Of a DNA stretch of 58,683 nucleotides, positions 38,701-45,351 are shown one piece after another. The translations under genes and the position numbers were made by a program. The notes under the pieces were generated by a model. It had not been told where the DNA came from, ran no database searches, and saw nothing but the letters and a program-made list of their open reading frames with translations. The stretch spans positions 1-58,683 of the forward strand of contig CAIPKV010000081.1 of the NCBI GenBank assembly GCA_903865745.1, given 5' to 3'. The stretch's first letter is position 1, and every line of letters begins with the position of its first letter. Origin of the DNA: an uncultured Verrucomicrobia subdivision 3 bacterium. GTDB lineage: Bacteria > Verrucomicrobiota > Verrucomicrobiia > Limisphaerales > UBA11358.

Positions 38701-38919
38701 ATTGCCCTGGACGCCGACACACTGCAGATTGGCATCCGCGACAACGGGCGCGGGTTCGACCCGGCGGGCGGCCAGACGGACCGGTCCGGCCAGCAGAACA
38801 TGCGCCGGCGGCTGGAAGAAATCGGCGGCACCTTTGAAGTCATCAGCCAGCCCGGCCAGGGCACTACTTTGAAAATGCACATTCCCCTCGCCGCCCGTCC
38901 GCCCATTCCAAAAATTTGA
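35710..38919 (+). CDS. Propeller-type sensor histidine kinase (Reg_prop, Y_Y_Y, HisKA_3)
   Basis: About 1069 aa from a GTG at 35710; GTG 35689 and TTG 35632 are alternatives, and no ATG fits. The region opens with a signal/anchor segment, then a large periplasmic double beta-propeller built of two-component-regulator repeats (VQTWQTENGLPHN, GYLWIGTFNGLARFDG, GTLWIGTHHGGL and many more, to ~residue 680). A Y_Y_Y domain (~700-810, YRVEGLETKWFDAG) is followed by one TM helix (~813-842). HisKA_3 has the phospho-acceptor in IARDIHDDLGASV near residue 869, and an HATPase domain has IRDNGRGFDP near 1010. Such sensors usually bind oligosaccharides from the polymer being degraded. The response regulator starts 3 bp after the stop. 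Confidence 0.9.
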   Translation: MSCKLSFLGVGRLFVLPSLVLGLAGPVSFQMVAAAQSSPFVVQTWQTENGLPHNLLTDVIQGGEGYLWIGTFNGLARFDGTRFTVFNPENTPELADSWIDHLFTTPDGTLWIGTHHGGLSSFRAGRFACELPVRLDEDWVVKYLGQRTNEFLFLTMAGRVACGRPGAMRVLDLPAEEQRSAVMDGEGVVWFFRPGWLEGSLTNHQFEPFTNAPGLADLRCNDLTVDAAGRVWAGTDEGLWVWKNQRFVRIWPTAGELPVAVNHIYPRQDGSLWVSANGRLRQWRNHDWVAEADADWPPFQTPVSTICEDQRGNLWFGTAGEGLWRLAPDGHLLHVGSAQGLPNDRIAGLCLDVEDNLWVALDRGGLARVRPRRFSVVRTSPEAAEPAAVSVCQDQTGTIWVGTYGAGLVGVESNRITHYTSGRDGDGNLDFATGGSKGEVMSVLADREGRVWAGTEIRGVFRLTNGVFATPFALSDIGWQARVIYEDHLGRIWFGNSLGLYLWNNGHLEACHPPAGVSRLEVRAILDDGAGGVWVGTREKGFYHFQDGQWRSWHSADGLGSDTIWTIYADDQKALWLGTQTGLVWFKDGRFVRLTTGDGLPADAIYCLMGDGHGWLWATSPKGVFRMKLDELNAFVRRDVSEVNCLDYDRSDGLPTLQCSVGSQPAGWRNDEGKLWFTTEKGVVGLDPAGLTRNPRPPPVIIEAMKVDQIVQSLPLPAAAASAGITPPALSPIRIAPGRQSLEFTFAALSFTAPEKVRVRYRVEGLETKWFDAGEQRSAHYSSLPPGDYSFHVIACNDEGVWNDAGATLAFVVLPWFWQTVWFKVVSGLAVVGVAVTLVRNLERRRARGKLAVLERERELDHERARIARDIHDDLGASVTQVAFLGDLTGRSADRPEAVRRHSQHIAATAREMAQSLDAIVWAVKPANDTLLKLIEYLHRRTNELLENLLGRYTFAAPPQIPERVVSAELRHNVFLAYKEALTNILKHAQASEVAIRIALDADTLQIGIRDNGRGFDPAGGQTDRSGQQNMRRRLEEIGGTFEVISQPGQGTTLKMHIPLAARPPIPKI

Positions 38920-38922
38920 TTT

Positions 38923-39612
38923 ATGTCCGCACCGCACCGCCACAAACCCGTCGCGAAAGACGTCGTCGCGTCCAAGGCTAAGACTGACCAACTGCAGGTG
39001 TGCATGGTCGAGGATGACGCCCGGTTACGCGAAACGCTGGGCGATTTCATCAACCAGTCAGAACATTTCCGCTGCCTCCGGACCTTTCCGGATGGTGAAA
39101 GCGCGCTGGCGGAATTGCCCCGGCTCAAACCGGATTTGCTCCTCATGGACGTGCGCCTGCCCGGCATGTCTGGCATCGAGTGCGTCCGCGCGATCAAGAC
39201 CTTGCTGCCCAACTTGCCCGTGGTGATGCTTACGGCGTTCGACGAGGAGGATTTCCTATTTGATTCCCTGAAGGCGGGCGCCAACGGCTATCTGCTCAAG
39301 CGCACTCCCGGCCCGAAGATGCTGGAAGCGCTGCAGGAAGCCTGTCTGGGCGGCCTGCCCCTCGCCCCCTACATGGCGGCCAAGGTGGGCGATTACTTTA
39401 AACACCTCGCCCGGCCGGATGCCGGCATTGAAACCTTGACCCAGCGCGAGCAGGAGGCGGTTCAACTACTGGCTGAGGGCTTTCGTTACAAGGAAATCGC
39501 CGAGCGCATGGGCATCGGGCTCGACACCGTGCGCAAGCACGTCCGGAGCATCTACCAGAAACTGCACGTCAGCTCCCGGACGGAGGCGGTCGTAAAATAC
39601 CTGCGCCGCTAA
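38923..39612 (+). CDS. LuxR/NarL-family response regulator, partner of the preceding kinase
   Basis: The 229-aa product has a receiver domain after a ~25-aa basic N-terminal extension: acidic pair VEDDARLRE, phospho-acceptor Asp in LLMDVRLPGMSG near residue 75, VMLTAF and GYLLKRTPG. A C-terminal helix-turn-helix of LuxR type follows (LTQREQEAVQLLAEGFRYKE, DTVRKHVRSIYQKL). It starts 3 bp after the kinase stop, so the two are certainly co-transcribed. LuxR-type regulators bind as dimers to short inverted repeats. It is the only DNA-binding regulator in the window, which makes it the first candidate for control of the C-tract motif genes, although that motif is not an obvious inverted repeat. 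Confidence 0.93.
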   Translation: MSAPHRHKPVAKDVVASKAKTDQLQVCMVEDDARLRETLGDFINQSEHFRCLRTFPDGESALAELPRLKPDLLLMDVRLPGMSGIECVRAIKTLLPNLPVVMLTAFDEEDFLFDSLKAGANGYLLKRTPGPKMLEALQEACLGGLPLAPYMAAKVGDYFKHLARPDAGIETLTQREQEAVQLLAEGFRYKEIAERMGIGLDTVRKHVRSIYQKLHVSSRTEAVVKYLRR

Positions 39613-39670
39613 TTTTTCACTGCTTGCCTCGAACCAGCCGGCACTGAAATCCGGATATGGGTTTAAGCCA

Positions 39671-39682
39671 CCCCCCCCCCAA
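39671..39682 (+). other. C10-AA tract, possible remnant of the C-tract motif
   Basis: Ten C followed by AA stands where the motif would continue as AGATGCCAT, but the sequence changes to T6 and then straight into the DUF4832 fragment at 39683. It looks like a motif cut by a deletion that also removed the 5' part of the downstream gene. This could also be a chance homopolymer. Confidence 0.4.
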
Positions 39683-40093
39683 TTTTTTGCCTTCGCACTG
39701 CTGGACGTCGGCGGCAACCCTGTCCAGACCATCGTGGATACGGCGTCCACCGATGATCCCACCAACTGGACCAACGGCACCGTCTGCAAACCGGTTCTTT
39801 CCAGTCGCCTGCCGATTGGCCTGATGGCAAATTACTGGCAGAGTGTGGGCAGTTTGCAAGTGGCTTCCACGATACCCAGCACGCCCACGAACATCACGTA
39901 TAGCGTGGGCGGCGGCCAAATGACGCTGAGTTGGCCAGTTAGCTATGCGGCCTGGATTTTGCAGGAGCAAACCAATGCGCTGAATGTGGGGTTGAGCACC
40001 AACTGGGTGAACATCGGTGTCATGGCGGGAACCACAACGACCGTCTCACTGAACACGGCCGGATTGGTCTTCTATCGCCTACGCCATCCTTGA
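39683..40093 (+). pseudogene. Fragment of a DUF4832/modular secreted protein (C-terminal part only)
   Basis: The frame encodes FALLDVGGNPVQTIVDT, DDPTNWTNGT and IGLMANYWQ. These match, residue for residue in most positions, the DUF4832 beta-sandwich of the 1810-aa protein (FAYALLDAAGNPVTTVVDT, DDPSNWTNGT, IMQNYW). It then jumps to the shared C-terminal domain (LSWPVSYAAWILQEQTN, VFYRLRHP). The barrel and signal peptide are missing and no ATG start exists, so this is a deleted paralogue. The sandwich is joined directly to the C-terminal domain without Ig or module repeats. Confidence 0.75.
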
Positions 40094-40117
40094 TAAGCTG
40101 AATCTCGAATTCATACG

Positions 40118-42292
40118 TTATTTCTGGTCCCAGATGGATTTCAGTCGAAAGACTTTCAGCGAGCGAATGGTGGAGCCAACGGCGGCGGTTAGCTTTGTTT
40201 CGGTGGAGTCAAAGCCATTGAGCGGGCGCTTCCGGAGTTCGTAGGAAATGCCATCGTCGGCGTAGATTTCGTTGAAAGTGCGGTCGGTGAAAATGCGGGC
40301 GCTGCGACCATCGAAGCTGGCGTCAATGCCGTTGACGACGAGTTGTTTCGGCCCGGCAGCGGCAAACTCGATGAGCACTTCGCTCAACTCGCCCTGACAC
40401 TTCTGGAGCAGTTCGTTCGCCTGCACAGGCGTGAGGTCTTTGCCTTCGGCGAGCACTTCGCCTCGAAGTTTTTCGAGTTCTTTGACCGGTGTATAGAAGA
40501 CGCGCAAGCCGTCCTTCGTCTCGCGCAGCGTCAGCTCGTGCGCGAGCGTGAAACCCTGGCTCACGATCTGATCGGGAAACCGTTTTGCGTAGCCGTCCGG
40601 GTCCGCAGTCGCCCAGCCGATTTGAATCCGGCGACCGTCCGGCACATCGCTGAACGTCTCTGCGGCGTAGAAGGCGCCGTGCTGAGTGCCGTGCGGGCCG
40701 GACTCCTTGTGAAAAGTTTTACCGTCGAACTGGCCGATGAAATAACGGTTCTGCGCGGCCTGTATTATCCAGCGGGACTCGCCGGGGTTGCCGGCAACCG
40801 GCAGCTCGAACATATCCGGACACTCATACACCGCCCCGCGATCGGAGTCGGTGAAAGCGCCGACGCGTGTCCACTGCCGCAGGTTTTTCGATTCATAGAA
40901 AGCGAGATTGTTATTGGCCCGCATCTTTTCATTGGCGGGCGGCACCGCCGCCGTTTCAGCGCAAGGGGATTCATCAAACACCACCATCACCCATTTCTGC
41001 TCGGGCTGATACCAGAGGATTTTGGGATCGCGACCCTGGTGTTTCACGACGGGATTTTCCGGCAGCTCGGAGAAAGTCAGTCCGCCATCCTTGCTGTAGA
41101 CGAGACACTCGCCGCGCCCGGTGCTGGTGAAGGCGGCGAATTGCGTGTCCTTCCCCAGCCCCGCAGTATCGTGGTGATCCACGAAGCCGCCGCCGGACCA
41201 CGCCGCATCTCCTGTCGTGCGTTGATAGAGCGCGATGGGCTTTTCCTGCCAATGTATGAGATCGGTGCTCTCGAGGTGACCCCAGTGCATGTTGCCCCAA
41301 CCGATGCCGAAGGGGTTGTATTGATAGTAGAGATGGAATTTGCCGCCGGCGAAAACCATGCCGTTCGGATCATTGTTCCATCCCCGCCGCGTGCTCGCGT
41401 GAAACTGATTCCGGTAAGGCTTTGCATAATCATCCGCCGCCAGCGCCTCCGATGCCGATTCGATCTTGATGCGATCAAAAGCCGCGCGGCAGGACTCCGG
41501 CACCTTCTGGCCATCCGCGGTTGCGAGCTTGATCTGCTTTCCCTTCAATCCGAAGTGCTCCAGCGGATATGCCGCGAGCCATGCCGCATCATGGTTCTGC
41601 GGCAGCCCCACCGTGAAATTCTGCACCAGCGTGTCGCCGTCGTAGATGCCCAGCAAGATTATGTTGCCGCTCGACTCCTTCGCCGCATTCGACACCGGCA
41701 CAATGAGATAGTCGCCATCCACCGTCAGTGTTTTTTCCAAAGCCACCAGCACCGGCGCCACCGGGGGCTTCACATCCGTCTGCACGATCTGATCCACATT
41801 GATGTGCCCCCAGCCACCTTTGCGTTGATCCACAATTTGTATCACCGCCTGCCGCCCCGCAAGCTCCGCCACATCCCAACCCGTCGGTTCGAGTTTCTCC
41901 GTGCCGCCGGGCGACGTGTTCGGTCCCGTGGCGGTGCGGACGACCCTGCCATCCACGAGCAGATTCATGCACGTCTCGTTGGCGTATCCGCCGCCACCGA
42001 TGAGAAAGCTGATGAACTTCCGCTCGATTTTGAACGGCGGCGAGGTGAGTTTGCCGGTGGCGTCATCGCCACCATTGAACGAGTTAACCAACCCCTTGCC
42101 CAGAAAGCCTTCGACAATCATTTGGCCAATGAGCGCGCCGTGTGCCGGCCCAGTGCCAAAGGCACCGCCTTCCACTTTCCACGCGCCGTAAGTCGTGGAC
42201 TCGAAGTCGGCTAGCACGATGTCGTCGGCGGCGTAAAGCCCCGCCAGCGGTGCCAGCAGCAAGGCGGTAAGAGGGATAAGAAGGCGCTTCAT
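40118..42292 (-). CDS. Secreted GH32 levanase-type enzyme with N-terminal accessory domains
   Basis: The 724-aa protein has a signal peptide (RLLIPLTALLLAPLAGLYA). Residues ~25-165 form a beta-sandwich (VLADFESTTYGAWKVEGGAF, FLIGGGGYANETCMNLLVDG) common in bacterial levanases. Residues ~175-285 resemble the DUF4980 domain that precedes GH32. The catalytic part has GWNNDPNGMVF (nucleophile Asp, near residue 305), GRDPKILW and YECPDMFELP (acid/base Glu). The C-terminal sandwich ends with IRSLKVFRLKSIW. The product most likely acts on levan or inulin outside the cytoplasm. No motif copy lies upstream; the pseudopilin at 42438-43241 is 145 bp upstream in the same direction and may be co-transcribed. 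Confidence 0.92.
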   Translation of the reverse strand: MKRLLIPLTALLLAPLAGLYAADDIVLADFESTTYGAWKVEGGAFGTGPAHGALIGQMIVEGFLGKGLVNSFNGGDDATGKLTSPPFKIERKFISFLIGGGGYANETCMNLLVDGRVVRTATGPNTSPGGTEKLEPTGWDVAELAGRQAVIQIVDQRKGGWGHINVDQIVQTDVKPPVAPVLVALEKTLTVDGDYLIVPVSNAAKESSGNIILLGIYDGDTLVQNFTVGLPQNHDAAWLAAYPLEHFGLKGKQIKLATADGQKVPESCRAAFDRIKIESASEALAADDYAKPYRNQFHASTRRGWNNDPNGMVFAGGKFHLYYQYNPFGIGWGNMHWGHLESTDLIHWQEKPIALYQRTTGDAAWSGGGFVDHHDTAGLGKDTQFAAFTSTGRGECLVYSKDGGLTFSELPENPVVKHQGRDPKILWYQPEQKWVMVVFDESPCAETAAVPPANEKMRANNNLAFYESKNLRQWTRVGAFTDSDRGAVYECPDMFELPVAGNPGESRWIIQAAQNRYFIGQFDGKTFHKESGPHGTQHGAFYAAETFSDVPDGRRIQIGWATADPDGYAKRFPDQIVSQGFTLAHELTLRETKDGLRVFYTPVKELEKLRGEVLAEGKDLTPVQANELLQKCQGELSEVLIEFAAAGPKQLVVNGIDASFDGRSARIFTDRTFNEIYADDGISYELRKRPLNGFDSTETKLTAAVGSTIRSLKVFRLKSIWDQK

Positions 42293-42437
42293 TTTTTGTG
42301 TTTCAAAAGGGAGGTTCTAAAAACTATTTTTCGGTGTTGAGTTGATGATGATGGTTCGGTTTAAGTCTAGTTAATAATTTCGTGCTTTTTCCAGCAGCGA
42401 AAAGTTAACGACTTGGCGTAACCTTGCACTCCTTGAA

Positions 42438-43241
42438 TCACTGATCGCCTGCCGCTTGCAGCGGATCCCAATAACGCGAATTGATCAATCCCTGTGCCCC
42501 GGCTCCCTGCGGGTTCACCGGCGGGTTGATGTCCGCGTCCTTCCGCGATTCCGAATGCCCGTCCACGAAGCCCACATTCCCCCGCAGGCTGTGACGGGAC
42601 ATGGAGACACCACTGTAGTATCCGCCCGTATTCTGACCAGCCAACGGCCACCAGCGAGAAGAACTCCATTGCCCATTGCTTTCTGGTTCCGAATCGCAAA
42701 TCACCAGATTGTCCACGGGTTTCTTGACACTCCCACGCTTAAACGCCCGGGTGCCCGTGAAGGTAATTCCGCCTACTGTCACAGTGGTAGGATTGCCATG
42801 CGCGGTATAGTCCAGCCCCAAAAACATGGAGTTGTAGCCGTAGCCAACGAGATAGCGGTCAAACGCCCAATTCCAAACCGTTCCATTGGGAAGTTTCTGG
42901 GGTCCTTTGATGGACGGACACATAAACAAGTTGGACACGCCGCCGCCGTAAGTGACAATTTGTGGTCCCCACCAATTGTTCAACGCCGGGAGGGCCGGAT
43001 TCGCAATACCATCCCGATGCGGCGGGAAAACATCCTGACTGTCATCGGTGTAGAGCTGCATGAACAGCCCGACCTGTTTCAGATTATTCAGGCAGGCAAT
43101 AGCGCTGGCCTTCTGCTTGGCTTTGGACAAGGCCGGCAACAACATCGCCGCCAAAATGGCAATGATGGCAATGACGACCAGCAGTTCAATGAGCGTGAAC
43201 GCACGCTGTGGTTTTGATTTTAGCAGGATTAATTTGCACAT
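42438..43241 (-). CDS. Pseudopilin with H-x9-DG C-terminus
   Basis: The 267-aa product carries the leader and helix [20 protein letters not shown] and the pattern [16 protein letters not shown], which is a true H-x9-DG. It begins 45 bp after the stop of the PfkB kinase gene in the same orientation. Internal similarity to the other pseudopilins in the window is limited to the helix and the C-terminal motif, so these are old paralogues rather than recent copies. It lies just upstream of the GH32 gene at 40118, repeating the pseudopilin-next-to-hydrolase arrangement seen elsewhere here. Confidence 0.85.
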   Translation of the reverse strand: MCKLILLKSKPQRAFTLIELLVVIAIIAILAAMLLPALSKAKQKASAIACLNNLKQVGLFMQLYTDDSQDVFPPHRDGIANPALPALNNWWGPQIVTYGGGVSNLFMCPSIKGPQKLPNGTVWNWAFDRYLVGYGYNSMFLGLDYTAHGNPTTVTVGGITFTGTRAFKRGSVKKPVDNLVICDSEPESNGQWSSSRWWPLAGQNTGGYYSGVSMSRHSLRGNVGFVDGHSESRKDADINPPVNPQGAGAQGLINSRYWDPLQAAGDQ

Positions 43242-43286
43242 ATTTTCCTTTCTTGTTTTTCTTGTTTTGTTGTTTTATACGCTCTT

Positions 43287-44450
43287 TTAAAGCCGTCCAC
43301 CGAGTGTTCCCTCGCTCCACATCTCCAGTAAATTTGTCATATCGGCAAAGGAAGCTGATCGGCCGGAGCGAACAAAATGGCCGCTGGCACAATTGCCGGC
43401 CAGAATGATCCCGGCGTCGTCCAGCCCCTTCATTGCCGCCGCCAGACAACCGGCACCAAAATTGTCGCCCGCGCCTGTCGAGATCAGCGGTTCGCGACAA
43501 AACGGTCCCGGCACATAGACTGTGCCAGCCGCGCTGGCACACGCCGCGCCGTCGTTGGGATGAATGATGATGCGGTCCACGTCAATTTGACGGCGCAGAA
43601 ATGCCGCCAGTTCCGCGACCGAATTGGCATCCTTCCGCCCGTGGAATTTCCCGTCGAAAACTTCCGCCATCTGCCACGCTTCCTTCAAGTTGAACGACAA
43701 TAGCGTGTGGCATTGGCGCGTGATGGTTGGCAGCCGCGCCAACAAATCCTGACGATCCGCCAGCGGCCGGGTTTCAAACTCGGCCAGATCCATGAAGAAG
43801 AAAATTTCCTTGGCGGGCTGGCCGAGTTCCGCCAGACGCGCGGCTAGATTGCTCCAAATCGGTCCGGCATGAGGTAGCTTGCCCCAGTTGACGGCGCTGA
43901 TGAAGGCGGCGGCTTTGAGCTCCGCGTCGAGCGCGGATTGACCGACACATTCCAGCACGCGCTCCCAGGTCACGTCCGCGCAAGCGGCCATGTCGCACAA
44001 CATGACTTTGCCATCGGTGAATTCCAGACAGGTCGTGTGCGCCGGCTTCGCCAGCGTGTAAAGGCGCTTGGTTTTCCCGCCCAGCGCTTCCTGATATATC
44101 GGCAACACTTCGCCGCTACCCATTGCCCCGATGTAGGTGACATCAATCACCCCGCCGTGAATGTCGTTCAGCGCGGCGGCGAATAGCGGGCCGTTGCCGC
44201 CAAACTTGTCGCCGAGATGCCGCACCGGATACGACGCCGCAATGCCGGCGGCAGCGGCCACCTTGGGGCCGAACTCGGCCATCGAGGCCGGCATTTGCAG
44301 CCGCACGAAGGTATCTATGAAACCGTCGAACCCGCACAGGCCGGAAGGCCGGCTTGACGCGGTGACGGTGGCTTTAGATTTGAATTTTTCAATCACCGGG
44401 GCCAGCGATTGCAAGTCGCGGTAAATCGTGAGTGCTTGTTTCATCTTCAT
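43287..44450 (-). CDS. PfkB-family sugar kinase (fructokinase/ribokinase type)
   Basis: The 387-aa cytoplasmic product shows PfkB features: GFDGFIDTFVRLQ near the N-terminus, HLGDKFGGNGPLFAAAL with the sugar-binding Gly-Gly-Asn, and STGAGDNFGAGCLAAAM, the C-terminal signature with the catalytic Asp and anion hole. It is longer than typical fructokinases (about 310 aa), mainly through an N-terminal extension and inserts. With GH32 enzymes on both sides, phosphorylation of released fructose is the most likely role. The ATG overlaps the stop of the GH172-like gene as ATGA (44447-44450), so the pair is translationally coupled and expressed from the motif-bearing leader at 45027. Confidence 0.85.
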   Translation of the reverse strand: MKMKQALTIYRDLQSLAPVIEKFKSKATVTASSRPSGLCGFDGFIDTFVRLQMPASMAEFGPKVAAAAGIAASYPVRHLGDKFGGNGPLFAAALNDIHGGVIDVTYIGAMGSGEVLPIYQEALGGKTKRLYTLAKPAHTTCLEFTDGKVMLCDMAACADVTWERVLECVGQSALDAELKAAAFISAVNWGKLPHAGPIWSNLAARLAELGQPAKEIFFFMDLAEFETRPLADRQDLLARLPTITRQCHTLLSFNLKEAWQMAEVFDGKFHGRKDANSVAELAAFLRRQIDVDRIIIHPNDGAACASAAGTVYVPGPFCREPLISTGAGDNFGAGCLAAAMKGLDDAGIILAGNCASGHFVRSGRSASFADMTNLLEMWSEGTLGGRL

Positions 44451-44965
44451 GGCTTTTCTAAACTCACACCATCCAGTCCAAAGAAATACCCCGCACCTTT
44501 CGATGCGGGATTAGCTCCGGTCACTTCGGCCCTGAGAATAAACTTGCCTTTTACTGGAGTTAACCCTCCGAGTCGCAACGGTGCGGTCGGTTGCACGCCA
44601 TCGAGATAGACGCGAATCACGCCTTGTTTGTCGCCACCCGCCGTCAGCCAGGAGCGCACAATCGCCCCAGGCCCATCCGCCTCCATCATCACCAGCTCCT
44701 GCCGGCCTTCGTTGTCTTCGGAGCGAATGTATTGGGTGTGGTCGTTGTTCGCAAACCAGCCGGGTTTATCGGGTGCGATTTTCGCCCGCTCATAACTGCT
44801 CGCCTGCTTGCAGGCGAAATCCTGCGCCGGCCAGCGAGCGATGGATTCGGCATCCACCATCTCGTTGAGCAGCGGTTCCAGAGAGACAGTTTCGGCGGCC
44901 GTCACGGCGATGGTGGTTGGCAGGCAGACTGCGGCGAGCAGGAGTGCCTTGAGATGAATCGTCAC
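44447..44965 (-). CDS. Internally deleted GH172 (DUF2961) gene
   Basis: The product is 172 aa from GTG 44965 (TTG 44977 is an alternative) with a signal peptide (KALLLAAVCLPTTIAVTAA). Residues ~20-125 match the start of DUF2961/GH172 proteins: LLNEMVDAESIARWP, ASSYERAKIAPDKPGWFAN and MMEADGPGAIVRSWL. Residues ~130-172 match the very C-terminus of the same family (TGANPASKGAGYFFGLD). The ~200 or more residues normally lying between are absent, yet the frame is intact. GH172 enzymes form or cleave difructose anhydride-type linkages, which would fit the GH32 neighbours, but this version should lack most of the active site. It retains its motif, start and coupled kinase. Confidence 0.72.
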   Translation of the reverse strand: MTIHLKALLLAAVCLPTTIAVTAAETVSLEPLLNEMVDAESIARWPAQDFACKQASSYERAKIAPDKPGWFANNDHTQYIRSEDNEGRQELVMMEADGPGAIVRSWLTAGGDKQGVIRVYLDGVQPTAPLRLGGLTPVKGKFILRAEVTGANPASKGAGYFFGLDGVSLEKP

Positions 44966-45026
44966 GGAATAATTCAAATTACTATAAAGGTTTTAAAAAA
45001 GATATCTTTCGCGATGGCAGATGGAA

Positions 45027-45047
45027 ATGGCATCTTTTGGGGGGGGG
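45027..45047 (-). promoter_or_regulatory. C-tract/AAAGATGCCAT motif, copy 6 (one extra A)
   Basis: On the minus strand: nine C, then AAAAGATGCCAT, with four A instead of three. It ends 61 bp before the GTG of the GH172-like gene (49 bp before the TTG). I found no clear stem, though an AAAGATATCTTT palindrome lies 30 bp downstream. Confidence 0.7.
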
Positions 45048-45212
45048 CTGCCCGAAACCTTACCCAGAACATTGCAACTTGTGAACCTCATTCTTTTTAG
45101 AAAGTAGTTCTGAATGAAAATCTTACATAATTGCCGGCGTGATTATGCAGTAAATCTCCAAGTCCCTTAGTCCTATTTTTGCACACGCTCTGGAAGGATT
45201 CGTCTGGTTAAC

Positions 45213-45254
45213 TCGTAAATCGTAAATCGTAAATCGTAAATCGTAAATCGTAAT
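45213..45254 (+). repeat. Six-copy 7-bp tandem repeat (TCGTAAA)
   Basis: Five perfect TCGTAAA units plus a sixth ending TCGTAAT end 8 bp before the C-tract of motif copy 7. A four-unit degenerate version occupies the same place before copy 8 (49982-50009). Such a tract can change length by slippage. Confidence 0.9.
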
Positions 45255-45262
45255 TTCGCCTA

Positions 45263-45279
45263 CCCCCCAAAGATGCCAT
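45263..45279 (+). promoter_or_regulatory. C-tract/AAAGATGCCAT motif, copy 7
   Basis: Six C followed by AAAGATGCCAT, 72 bp before the GH32 gene. The end of the core is one arm of a perfect 13-bp inverted repeat whose second arm ends at the start codon (see 45276-45346). Confidence 0.78.
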
Positions 45280-45346
45280 GGCATTTTAAATCGCATTGAG
45301 CTATGTTTCACCAATTCAAGATCAAAGCTCGGATAAAATGCCATGG
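45276..45346 (+). repeat. 13-bp inverted repeat joining the motif to the start region
   Basis: CCATGGCATTTTA (45276-45288) is the exact reverse complement of TAAAATGCCATGG (45334-45346), with 45 nt between. The second arm covers the first possible start codon (ATG 45343) and ends 6 nt before the ATG at 45352, so a folded mRNA would hide the ribosome binding region. Confidence 0.8.
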
Positions 45347-45351
45347 AATAC

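Larger units (their letters stand above)
44966..45351. other. Divergent intergenic region with two opposed motif copies
   Basis: This 386-bp region separates the GH172-fragment/kinase pair (minus) from the GH32 autotransporter-like gene (plus). It holds a motif copy for each direction, a 7-bp tandem repeat tract and a 13-bp inverted repeat. The ~165 bp between the minus motif and the tandem repeat show no coding signal. Confidence 0.7.

Noticed and set aside
40343-42214. Long plus-strand open frame opposite the GH32 gene
   Set aside because: It lies wholly antisense to a clear GH32 enzyme and has no recognisable domain; GC-rich codons keep the opposite frame open.
45213-45254. CRISPR-like array
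   Set aside because: The unit is 7 bp with no spacers, and no cas gene is present; it is a plain tandem repeat.
45130-45260. Minus-strand frame through the TCGTAAA repeat, giving repeated IYDLRFT peptides
   Set aside because: It is the translation of a simple tandem repeat, with no signal peptide, domain or ribosome binding site.
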